From Candidatus Gottesmanbacteria bacterium (GTDB lineage Bacteria; Patescibacteriota; Microgenomatia; UBA10105; UBA927): a stretch of 8,722 nucleotides of DNA. Each line of letters starts with the position of its first letter. Position 1 is the first letter of the stretch. A program made the translations under genes and the position numbers. The stretch spans positions 1-8,722 of the forward strand of contig JACREP010000037.1 in assembly GCA_016218185.1 (NCBI GenBank), read 5' to 3'. Below are positions 1 through 6,727 of the stretch, piece by piece. The notes below the pieces were generated by a model. It did not search any database. It was not told the origin of the DNA and saw only the letters and a program-made list of their open reading frames with translations.

Positions 1-918
1 CGGGAGGCAGTTAATCATGGAGATACCCACATGGTTCTGGAAGTTACCTCGCACGCTCTTGCTCAGCATCGGGTGTTTGGTGTGCGGTTTGCTGTGGGGG
101 TATTGACCAATGTTACTCATGAACACTTAGATTGGCACAAAACGTTTGGAAGGTATCTTAAGACCAAGCTTTCACTCCTTCGGCGGGCACGCGTGGCCGT
201 CATCAATCGGGATGAGGCAGAAGTCTATAATAAAGTGATTGCGAAGCTGAGACGCAAAAAACTTGTTACTTACGGGATACGGAGGGACGCGCTCATTACC
301 CCTAAAACTCACCCGTTCAAAACGAAACTCGTCGGTGAGTTCAACCGGTATAATTGTCTGGCGGCTCTTGCTGCAGCAACCGCGCTGGGAATCCCTCACA
401 CAGTCGCTGCAGCCGCAGTTCTTCGTTTCGGCGGTGTTTCCGGAAGAATGGAAGTTATCCAGCAGAAACCTTTCCTGGTCATTGTAGATTTTGCCCATAC
501 CCCAAATGCTATCGACGCGGCACTGAAAACCGCTCGAAGTATGACGAAAAAACGCCTCATCCATGTATTTGGAAGCGCGGGCCTTCGTGATCACACCAAG
601 CGGCCGCTCATGGGAAAAGCCTCGGCCAAATACGCGGATATCATTGTGCTTACGGAAGAAGATTACCGTACCGAAGACGTGAATGCGATTATGGATCAGA
701 TCGCATCCGGCATTCTTGCAGGGAAAGAAGTGCAACGGTTCACCAACCGCCGTGATGCGATTACCTTTGCCCTCAAGACAGCACAATCAGCAGATACTGT
801 CATTATCACGGGGAAAGGACACGAGCAAAGTCTTTGCCGTGGAAAGATTGAATATCCATGGAGTGATCAGGGGGAAGTGCGCAATGCGCTAGGAAAGTTG
901 GGAATTACTCATGCTTAA
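1..918 (+). CDS. murE: MurE, UDP-MurNAc-dipeptide:third-residue amino acid ligase (5' truncated by window edge)
   Basis: Cytoplasmic ATP-dependent ligase that adds the third, usually diamino, residue to UDP-MurNAc-L-Ala-D-Glu. The frame is open from base 1, so the gene starts upstream; the internal ATG at 31 is not the start. About 305 residues are present against roughly 490 in E. coli MurE; the N-terminal UDP-binding domain and the P-loop are missing. Visible family motifs (fragment numbering): VLEVTSHAL (12-20), TNVTHEHLDWH (36-46), the lysine expected to be carbamylated (K56, in YLKTK), GRMEV, VDFAHTPNA, FGSAGLRDHTKRP, and GKGHE near the C-terminus. The specificity motif that reads DNPR in meso-DAP enzymes is here D221-Y222-R223 preceded by TEE, so the amino acid added cannot be predicted. 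The last 8 bases overlap pgeF. Family assignment is certain; substrate is open. Confidence 0.95.
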   Translation, partial: REAVNHGDTHMVLEVTSHALAQHRVFGVRFAVGVLTNVTHEHLDWHKTFGRYLKTKLSLLRRARVAVINRDEAEVYNKVIAKLRRKKLVTYGIRRDALITPKTHPFKTKLVGEFNRYNCLAALAAATALGIPHTVAAAAVLRFGGVSGRMEVIQQKPFLVIVDFAHTPNAIDAALKTARSMTKKRLIHVFGSAGLRDHTKRPLMGKASAKYADIIVLTEEDYRTEDVNAIMDQIASGILAGKEVQRFTNRRDAITFALKTAQSADTVIITGKGHEQSLCRGKIEYPWSDQGEVRNALGKLGITHA

Positions 919-1645
919 AAAAACACCAGAAGGGTTTTATCAATCCACGCTTCTTACCGGCGTTTCTGGCTTACTTCACGGATATACTACCAGGGCGTTC
1001 GGAGGTATGAAAAACCATCCGGAAAACCGGCGTAAATTTTTTACAATGCTCGGTATCAGCACTCCGCACATGTATTATGCCGGACAAGTTCATGGAAATC
1101 GCGTGGTCTCCTTTCGTGGAGACCGTATCGTGGAAAAAGCGGATAATGCAGATGGACTCATCGTTGATTGTGGAAGTCGTGCCATATTGGGTGTTTTTGT
1201 TGCGGATTGCGTCCCGATTCTTTTTGTAGATCCGATGAAGCGTCTGGTCGGAACGGTCCACGCCGGTTGGCGGGGGACGCTTGGAGGAATAAGTACTCAT
1301 GCGGTTTCTGCTATGGAAAAACTTGGCTCGGACCCATCACGTCTTCTCGTTTCTGTCGGTCCGTATATTCATGTGTGTTGCTATGATGTACCAAAGGAAA
1401 GGGCAGATAAATTTAAAGATCGGTTCGATAGTGAGTCGCACGTCGCGGTCGGAAAAAATGGGAAATGGTTTCTTGATTTAGGACAGGCCAATCGCCTCCA
1501 GCTTATCGCCGCTGGTGTAGCACCCCAACATATAGAAAAATCAGAAATGTGTACCTCCTGCAATATCGATGAATTTTTTTCCTATCGAAAGGACAGCAAA
1601 GAAACGTTCGGGGAAATTATGGGGATAATAGGGTTCAGCACGTAG
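911..1645 (+). CDS. pgeF: PgeF/YfiH, peptidoglycan editing factor (laccase-domain family)
   Basis: A 244-residue member of the family formerly called multicopper polyphenol oxidase or laccase domain. Established knowledge: E. coli YfiH/PgeF prevents L-Ser or Gly from replacing L-Ala at position 1 of the stem peptide, correcting MurC errors; mammalian relatives (FAMIN) act on purine nucleosides. The Zn-site residues are present: H61 in QVHG, C100 in VADCVP and H117 in VHAGWRGT. Also seen are DNADG (78-82), GPYIHVCCYDV (150-160), CTSC (214-217) and FSYRKD (223-228), a full-length set. The ATG lies inside murE (8-base overlap ATGCTTAA) with GGGA 7 bases upstream, so the two are probably translationally coupled. 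murC follows after 9 bases, matching an editing role. Which activity it has in this organism is inferred from family and context. Confidence 0.93.
   Translation: MLKKTPEGFYQSTLLTGVSGLLHGYTTRAFGGMKNHPENRRKFFTMLGISTPHMYYAGQVHGNRVVSFRGDRIVEKADNADGLIVDCGSRAILGVFVADCVPILFVDPMKRLVGTVHAGWRGTLGGISTHAVSAMEKLGSDPSRLLVSVGPYIHVCCYDVPKERADKFKDRFDSESHVAVGKNGKWFLDLGQANRLQLIAAGVAPQHIEKSEMCTSCNIDEFFSYRKDSKETFGEIMGIIGFST
1105..1124 (+). repeat. Perfect 7-bp inverted repeat inside pgeF
   Basis: GGTCTCC at 1105-1111 and GGAGACC at 1118-1124 are exact reverse complements around a 6-base loop; two flanking G-U pairs could extend the RNA stem. It lies within the pgeF reading frame and is not followed by a T run, so it is not a typical intrinsic terminator. 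It may be chance or a minor mRNA hairpin. Confidence 0.4.
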
Positions 1646-1654
1646 ACCAAGAGT

Positions 1655-3073
1655 ATGGAGATAGATCTACAGAAAATCAAAAGAATTCACTTTGTCGGCA
1701 TAAAAGGGGTAGCGATGGCGTCGCTTGCGGTGTGGGCGAAGGAGTCTGGGTTTGGCGTGAGCGGCTCGGATGTTGCAGAAGAGTTTCCCAGCGACGATGT
1801 GCTTCGGCGTGCAAAAATTAGAGTACTTCCCGGGTTTGATGCATCACACATAAAGAAAACGAAACCGGATCTGGTGATTTTTACCGGCGCGCATGAGGGG
1901 AGAGAAAACATTGAAGTGAAAGCAGCACTCGCATCCCAAATTGCCGTCTTGCCGCACGGAAAAGCATTAGGAGAAGTGATGAAAGGGAAGCGCAAAGTTT
2001 CCGTCGCCGGAAGTCACGGGAAGACGACGACGACTGCGATGATTGCGACAATCCTTGCTACTTCGGGACACGACCCTTCTTGGGCGGCAGGATGCGGGGA
2101 AATTTTCGGACTCGGCCTTCCCGGACATAAAGGAAATGGTGAGTGGTTTGTGGCGGAGGCTGATGAGTATGTGACTGATCCGCACCACGATCTCACTCCC
2201 CGATTTTTATGGCAGACACCCGAAGTTCTCGTGGTCATAAATATTGATTTTGATCATCCCGACGTATACCGGTCGCTTGCAGAAGTTACAAGCGCTTTTG
2301 TGAAACTTCAATCACAGCAACCGGCGCTTGGGGTTACCGTTGTCAACGCTGACGATGTTGCCAGTCGGGCACTTATGGGCGGTATGACCGAAATTATGTC
2401 GTATGGGTTTTCGCCGAATGCTGACGTGCGGATAACCAATGTAGGGTACGGCACGGAACGAACATTTTTTACTCTTGCCTACCGCAGGTCAATTGTCGGT
2501 GAATTTGCCCTAAAAGTTGCGGGAAGACATAATGTCTCCAATGCCGCCGCGGCTGCTTCCTGCTGCCGCGCGATTGGAATATCATGGGAAGATATACGCG
2601 AGGGACTTCTTGCCTTTGGCGGAACGAAACGCCGGTTTGAGAGTGTTGGCGAGGTGGGGGGCGTGCGTATCTATGACGACTATGCGCATCACCCAAAAGA
2701 GATTGCCGCAACGCTTGCCGCAGCCCGCGCCTGGTACCCGAAAGAGCGGATCATTGTAATATTTCAGCCGCACACCTATTCGCGGACGAAAGCATTGTTT
2801 TACGAATTTGCCAAAAGTTTTCGCGACGCTGATATGGTGGCGATTGCCGATATTTATGCGTCAGCCCGGGAACATGAAACATTAGGAGTTTCAAGTCAGA
2901 TACTGGTTACCGAAATTGCAAAACATCAACCGCGCGTCGTTTACGCCAAAGATTATGAAAAAACAGCGATGTACCTGCGACAACACATACGAAACGGCGA
3001 CGTTATAATTTTTATGGGAGCAGGGGATATATACACGTGGAGCAGAAAATTCGTAAACAAATTTACAAAGTAA
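1655..3073 (+). CDS. murC: MurC, UDP-N-acetylmuramate:L-alanine ligase
   Basis: Cytoplasmic ATP-dependent ligase that attaches the first peptide residue, normally L-Ala, to UDP-MurNAc. The 472 residues are close to the family length (491 in E. coli). Domains: N-terminal Rossmann-like UDP-binding domain with GIKGVAMASLA (15-25); central ATPase domain with P-loop GSHGKTTTT (119-127, K123), EADEY (168-172) and NIDFDHPDVY (196-205, H201); C-terminal domain with DDYAHHPKEI (341-350) and FQPHTYSRT (370-378), which identify MurC rather than MurD, E or F; GAGDIY (455-460) lies near the end. The EADEY-DPHHDLTPRFLWQ segment differs from the EADESDGSF form of model MurC and recalls Mpl, but the C-terminal signatures are MurC. 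The start ATG has only AAGAG, almost touching it. The stop falls in a tandem duplication shared with the murB leader. Confidence 0.95.
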   Translation: MEIDLQKIKRIHFVGIKGVAMASLAVWAKESGFGVSGSDVAEEFPSDDVLRRAKIRVLPGFDASHIKKTKPDLVIFTGAHEGRENIEVKAALASQIAVLPHGKALGEVMKGKRKVSVAGSHGKTTTTAMIATILATSGHDPSWAAGCGEIFGLGLPGHKGNGEWFVAEADEYVTDPHHDLTPRFLWQTPEVLVVINIDFDHPDVYRSLAEVTSAFVKLQSQQPALGVTVVNADDVASRALMGGMTEIMSYGFSPNADVRITNVGYGTERTFFTLAYRRSIVGEFALKVAGRHNVSNAAAAASCCRAIGISWEDIREGLLAFGGTKRRFESVGEVGGVRIYDDYAHHPKEIAATLAAARAWYPKERIIVIFQPHTYSRTKALFYEFAKSFRDADMVAIADIYASAREHETLGVSSQILVTEIAKHQPRVVYAKDYEKTAMYLRQHIRNGDVIIFMGAGDIYTWSRKFVNKFTK

Positions 3074-3087
3074 CAAATTAACAAAGT
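3056..3087 (+). repeat. 16-bp tandem duplication across the murC stop and murB leader
   Basis: AACAAATTTACAAAGT (3056-3071) is followed directly by AACAAATTAACAAAGT (3072-3087), one mismatch in 16. Within each copy there is a looser half-repeat of AACAAA or ACAAAG. The first copy encodes the last MurC residues (NKFTK, just after V468) and supplies the T of the stop codon; the second fills the whole gap before murB. Confidence 0.9.
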
Positions 3088-3091
3088 GACG

Positions 3092-4072
3092 ATGAAAGAA
3101 CAGTATCAACAATTACAAAAAATACTTGGGGAGCGGCTCAGGGAGAATGAGTTGCTTGCTCGGTATACCACGTTTAAAATCGGCGGGTCTGCGGATCTGT
3201 TTTATGAAGCAAAGACGGTTGAGGAATTGGTCGCAGCCGTTATTGCGAGTCGCAAACTTGGTATCCCCGTTTGGGTGCTTGGCGGAGGGTCAAACATTCT
3301 CATTGGGGATAAAGGCGTTCGGGGGTTCGTGGTAAAAAACAGCACATCGAGAATTTTTCTTCGGGGCATGAGGGGAACGCTCAAAGACGGTAAGGCCCGC
3401 GGGAACGTGTATGTTGAGGCGGATTCCGGGGTTATCATGAACAAACTCGTCCGGTTTACGGTGGAAGAGGGGTTGGGAGGGCTTGAGATGCACCTGGGAC
3501 TTCCCGGAACAGTCGGGGGCGCCATATACATGAACTCGAAATGGACGCATCCGGAAGGATATGTAGGAGATGTCGTGTATCAGGCGGAAATTCTGACACC
3601 GAAAAACGAGCGGCGTGTTATACCAAAAACGTACTTCCAGTTCGGGTATGATGTCAGTTCCATCCAAAAAACAGGGGATTGCGTTCTTCGGGCAGTATTT
3701 AGCCTCCGGCAAGGCGAAAAGGATACGCTTTGGGAGGCGGCAAATGCGGCAATTGCCTATCGCAAGCAAACTCAGCCACAGGGGGTGTTTAGTCCGGGTT
3801 GCACATTCCGTAACATCACCAAAGCGCAGGCACTCGCCGCAGCAACCCCCGGGGGCACGACGTCGGCCGGATTTCTCATCGATCACACAGGTCTTAAGGG
3901 AATAACCGTAGGGAGGGCACAAATTTCTCCGATACATGCCAATTTCATCATTAACCGGGGAGGAGCGCGGGCTTCCGATGTGCTACAATTGATTAGTAGA
4001 GCCAAAGAACAAGTAAAACGGCAATTCGGCGTGATACTTGAGGAAGAAATTATTCGTGTTGGTGAGTTTTAA
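3092..4072 (+). CDS. murB: MurB, UDP-N-acetylenolpyruvoylglucosamine reductase
   Basis: FAD- and NADPH-dependent cytoplasmic reductase that converts the MurA product to UDP-MurNAc. With the ATG at 3092 it has 326 residues; an in-frame GTG at 3086 would add two and lies in the tandem repeat, so ATG was preferred, although neither has a clear ribosome binding site. FAD-binding half: YTTFKIGGSADL (about 25-36), VLGGGSNILIGDKGVRG (62-78), then GLPGTVGGAIYMNS (136-149). C-terminal half: GCTFRN (236-241, C237 at the proton-donor site that is Ser in E. coli), AGFLIDHTGLKG (259-270), SPIHANFIIN (279-288), and LEEEI with E319 as the expected catalytic glutamate. Odd point: where model enzymes have SYR with a catalytic arginine, this protein reads GYD (185-187). 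The type is otherwise closer to B. subtilis MurB than to E. coli MurB. Confidence 0.94.
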   Translation: MKEQYQQLQKILGERLRENELLARYTTFKIGGSADLFYEAKTVEELVAAVIASRKLGIPVWVLGGGSNILIGDKGVRGFVVKNSTSRIFLRGMRGTLKDGKARGNVYVEADSGVIMNKLVRFTVEEGLGGLEMHLGLPGTVGGAIYMNSKWTHPEGYVGDVVYQAEILTPKNERRVIPKTYFQFGYDVSSIQKTGDCVLRAVFSLRQGEKDTLWEAANAAIAYRKQTQPQGVFSPGCTFRNITKAQALAAATPGGTTSAGFLIDHTGLKGITVGRAQISPIHANFIINRGGARASDVLQLISRAKEQVKRQFGVILEEEIIRVGEF

Positions 4073-4079
4073 CGGTATT

Positions 4080-5417
4080 ATGGAATATTTTGTCGTTGCC
4101 GGAGGAAGTCCATTAGCGGGAGAGGTTCATATTGCCGGAGCCAAAAATGTTGCATTGAAAGCATTTGTTGCAAGTCTTCTGACGGATGAGGAGATCACGC
4201 TTCATAACGTTCCTCTGATTACCGACGTGTTTTTCATGCTCGATGTCCTTAAAAGTCTCGGGGTTTCCGTGCGGATCGAGGGAAATTCAGTGCGTATTCG
4301 TAATGGCCACATGAAGAAGTCGACCGTTCCTCTGGAAGTTGGAGCGCGGCTTCGTACGTCTTCTTTAGTCCTGGGTCCAATGTTAGCCCGGATCGGAAAG
4401 GCCAGAATTCCCAATCCCGGTGGATGCCGCATCGGAGCCAGACCCATTGATCGGCATATCGAAGGCCTGATGAAGATGGGCGCGAGTATTGCCTACCATT
4501 CAGAAGACGGATATTTTTATGCCAGTGCAAAACGTCTGCATGGAACAGTGTTTACGTTTCCCAAAAACACGCACACAGGTACGGAAACCCTTATGTTGGC
4601 AGCAGTGCTTGCTGAGGGCGAAACGGTATTGAAAAATGCGGCAGAGGAAGTAGAAATTGATGATCTTATTGGTCTTCTTAGGGCAATGGGAGCCGATATT
4701 CGGCGCCGTGCTCCGCGGGAAATTGTCATTCGCGGCGTTGGCGCGCTGCACGGGGCGACGTACACCATTATGCCGGATCGGAATGAAGAGGTGACATTCG
4801 CTATTGCTGCAGCAGTGACAGGCGGGAACATTACGGTCCGTCAGTCTGTGCGCGGTCATCTTGGTGCATTTCTTTCGGCATTTCAGAAGGCAGGGGGAAG
4901 GGCCGAAATCATCGATGAAACAAGCACGCGGTATTCTCAACCGGGTCCCATACGGCCAACGGACATCGTAACCCGGATTCATCCGGGGTTTATGACCGAC
5001 TGGCAGGGGCCGTGGGCCTTGTATATGACGCAAGCCAACGGGATTTCTACCGTTCACGAAACTGTTTTTGAGAGCAGATTTTCTTACGTTTCGGAGCTTC
5101 GCAAAATGGGGTCTTCCATAGATTTTTTTGATCCTCCGGTTGATGATCCGGAATCGTTCTATAACTTTAACTGGGGTGATCGGATTGAGGGATATCACCA
5201 GGCAATACGCATAAGCGGTCCAACACAGTTCCATAATGCGGTTCTGGTTATGGAAGATCTGCGAGCCGGCGCAACACTCCTGTTGGCAGCTCTTACTGCT
5301 CACGGTGAAAGTTACATTCACGGCATTGAGCAAATTGACCGGGGATATGAGAGAATAGAGGAGCGGCTTTGTGCGCTCGGTGCCAAGATTATTCGGAAAC
5401 GCGAGGAAAAACTATGA
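4080..5417 (+). CDS. murA: MurA, UDP-N-acetylglucosamine 1-carboxyvinyltransferase
   Basis: Commits UDP-GlcNAc to peptidoglycan by transferring enolpyruvate from PEP; a cytoplasmic two-domain EPSP-synthase fold. The ATG 7 bases after murB gives 445 residues (419 in E. coli) and begins at the conserved GGSPLAGEV; an upstream TTG at 4038 inside murB would add an unneeded leader. Active-site residues seen: K22-N23 in GAKN, C116 in PGGCRIGARP (the fosfomycin-target cysteine, retained), R121, D307 in GFMTDWQ, R395 in DLRAGA, and IDRGYERIEERL at the C-terminus. Relative to E. coli there is an extra segment of about 20 residues after the KMGSSIDFF strand (about 350-380), containing FYNFNWGD, which I remember as typical of candidate-phyla MurA. 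The stop overlaps the next start as ATGA. Confidence 0.95.
   Translation: MEYFVVAGGSPLAGEVHIAGAKNVALKAFVASLLTDEEITLHNVPLITDVFFMLDVLKSLGVSVRIEGNSVRIRNGHMKKSTVPLEVGARLRTSSLVLGPMLARIGKARIPNPGGCRIGARPIDRHIEGLMKMGASIAYHSEDGYFYASAKRLHGTVFTFPKNTHTGTETLMLAAVLAEGETVLKNAAEEVEIDDLIGLLRAMGADIRRRAPREIVIRGVGALHGATYTIMPDRNEEVTFAIAAAVTGGNITVRQSVRGHLGAFLSAFQKAGGRAEIIDETSTRYSQPGPIRPTDIVTRIHPGFMTDWQGPWALYMTQANGISTVHETVFESRFSYVSELRKMGSSIDFFDPPVDDPESFYNFNWGDRIEGYHQAIRISGPTQFHNAVLVMEDLRAGATLLLAALTAHGESYIHGIEQIDRGYERIEERLCALGAKIIRKREEKL
5403..5407 (+). promoter_or_regulatory. Ribosome binding site for the GlmU-like gene
   Basis: GAGGA sits at the end of murA, 6 bases before the ATG at 5414. It supports this start over an upstream in-frame ATG at 5369, which would add a 15-residue leader ahead of the nucleotidyltransferase fold. 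Confidence 0.65.
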
Positions 5418-6727
5418 AACGGGAATTGATTGCGGTGGTTCTTGCCGGAGGAGCCGGAAACAGATTTTGGCCACTTACCACAAATAAGATAGTATTTCCT
5501 TTTTTGGGAAGTACGTTATTTGATTTTTCGGTACGAGCTGCATTGCCCAAAGACGTATCGCGTGCAGTTATCGTTGCGAGCCGGGATAATCGGGATGCGT
5601 TAGGTGCGGTACGGCTTCCTATTCCTTCGGTTACCGTATTGCAACAAAAACCTTTGGGCATGGCCGATGCGCTCCTTGCGGCGGAATCCGAGATTGCAGG
5701 GAGCGAGCTTCTCATTGTTATCGCCGATGATTTGATGGATAGCGGGCTTATCAAGCGTGTGGTTGCCCGCGGCAGGTCAAGTGGGGCGTTTGGCGTGATA
5801 CCGGGCTGGAGGAGCGGAAAATATTTTCCGGGCGGATATCTTAAGATAAAAAATAATCGGATTGCGGGAATATTTGAAAAGCCGGGTGAAGGCAAGACCC
5901 CCAGCCCGTATGTTGGCATTTCCGGGCATTATATCCGCAGTAGTGATGTGTTACTTGATGAGATAAAACGAACGAGAGCAACGGGAGATGATGTGTATGA
6001 GCGGGCGATGACTAGCCTCATGCAACATGAAGAATTTGTGATGGAGCCCTACGAAGGCATGTTTGTGTCCTTGAAATACCCCTGGCAAGTGCTGGATAGT
6101 ATGGAAAATCTCCTTTCAACCCGCATCAAATCACACAGAGGAAAGGGAGTAGAAATTCGCGATAATGTGGTTATTGAGGGCGACGTGTACCTGGACGACG
6201 GGGTTAAGATTTTTGAAAACACAAAGATTGTGGGACCCTGTTACATTGGCAAGAATACGATTATCGGGAATAACAACCTCATTCGGGCAAGCCATGTTGG
6301 AAGTCAATGTATCACCGGTTTTAGTACGGATATAACCAGAAGTTATATCGGGGACCACTGCTGGTTCCACACAAATTACATCGGCGACAGCGTTGTGGAA
6401 CGTGAAGTAAGCATGGGATCAGGCGCGGTACTGGCAAATCTTCGGCTGGATGACGGTGAAATTACAACCCGCGTTGGGGATACAAAAATAGCCACGGGGA
6501 GAAATAAGCTTGGAGGTATTGTTGCTTTGGGTGTGCGGATTGGCGTGAACGTGAGTGTTATGCCCGGGGTAAAAATCGGTATGGGCTCGATGATCGGTGC
6601 GGGGCTTGTGATAGATCGCGATATTGCCGAGGAAAGCTTCGTAGCCGGGGGAATTTCCGTTGCGATAACAAAAAACACCCGAGCAATCCAGGGGAATCGT
6701 GATTCCTTCAGGGAAAAACTTTCATGA
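5414..6727 (+). CDS. GlmU-like sugar-1-phosphate nucleotidyltransferase with left-handed beta-helix acyltransferase domain
   Basis: 437 residues in two parts. Residues 1 to about 235 form a nucleotidyltransferase fold: VVLAGGAGNRFWPL (8-21), LIVIADDLMDSG (100-111, D105/D106 as likely metal ligands) and FEKPGEG (154-160). Residues about 245-410 form a hexapeptide-repeat beta-helix (IEGDVYL, YIGKNTIIG, MGSGAVLANLR, PGVKIGMGSMIGAG). H319, Y322 and N342 have the spacing I recall for the acetyltransferase site of the archaeal enzyme ST0452. It most likely makes UDP-GlcNAc, the substrate of MurA just upstream. Caution: the usual PKP motif is replaced by NKIVFPF (24-30), and the loop lysines recalled from ST0452 are absent, so sugar, nucleotide and acetyltransferase activity are not certain. 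dTDP-glucose or mannose-1-phosphate enzymes are alternatives. Coupled to both neighbours by ATGA overlaps. Confidence 0.8.
   Translation: MKRELIAVVLAGGAGNRFWPLTTNKIVFPFLGSTLFDFSVRAALPKDVSRAVIVASRDNRDALGAVRLPIPSVTVLQQKPLGMADALLAAESEIAGSELLIVIADDLMDSGLIKRVVARGRSSGAFGVIPGWRSGKYFPGGYLKIKNNRIAGIFEKPGEGKTPSPYVGISGHYIRSSDVLLDEIKRTRATGDDVYERAMTSLMQHEEFVMEPYEGMFVSLKYPWQVLDSMENLLSTRIKSHRGKGVEIRDNVVIEGDVYLDDGVKIFENTKIVGPCYIGKNTIIGNNNLIRASHVGSQCITGFSTDITRSYIGDHCWFHTNYIGDSVVEREVSMGSGAVLANLRLDDGEITTRVGDTKIATGRNKLGGIVALGVRIGVNVSVMPGVKIGMGSMIGAGLVIDRDIAEESFVAGGISVAITKNTRAIQGNRDSFREKLS
6710..6714 (+). promoter_or_regulatory. Ribosome binding site for the hydrolase gene
   Basis: AGGGA lies within the end of the GlmU-like gene, 9 bases before the ATG at 6724, and supports that start together with the ATGA stop-start overlap. 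Confidence 0.55.

Noticed and set aside
172..786. Minus-strand open frame of 204 residues opposite murE
   Set aside because: Shadow of the murE fragment, which carries clear ligase motifs in the plus strand.
2282..2309. Imperfect inverted repeat (GAAGTT...AACTTC) in murC
   Set aside because: Short arms with mismatched interior inside a conserved coding region; expected by chance.
3004..3009. TATAAT hexamer near the end of murC as a promoter for murB
   Set aside because: No reasonable -35 hexamer at 16-19 bases upstream, and it lies in coding sequence.
3290..3937. Minus-strand open frame of 215 residues opposite murB
   Set aside because: Fully inside murB; no recognisable domain and no ribosome binding site of note.
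4038..4079. Upstream TTG start for murA
   Set aside because: It would overlap the end of murB and add 14 residues before the conserved MurA N-terminus; the ATG at 4080 fits the family.
4500..5333. Long minus-strand open frame (277 residues) opposite murA
   Set aside because: It lies wholly within murA, whose motifs are complete. The translated protein shows no family motif and has the odd Cys/Arg/Asn-rich composition of an antisense shadow.
5415..5417. TGA as a sense codon (recoded glycine or tryptophan)
   Set aside because: TGA ends murA and the GlmU-like gene exactly where the next genes start by ATGA overlap, and no TGA occurs inside the identified proteins.
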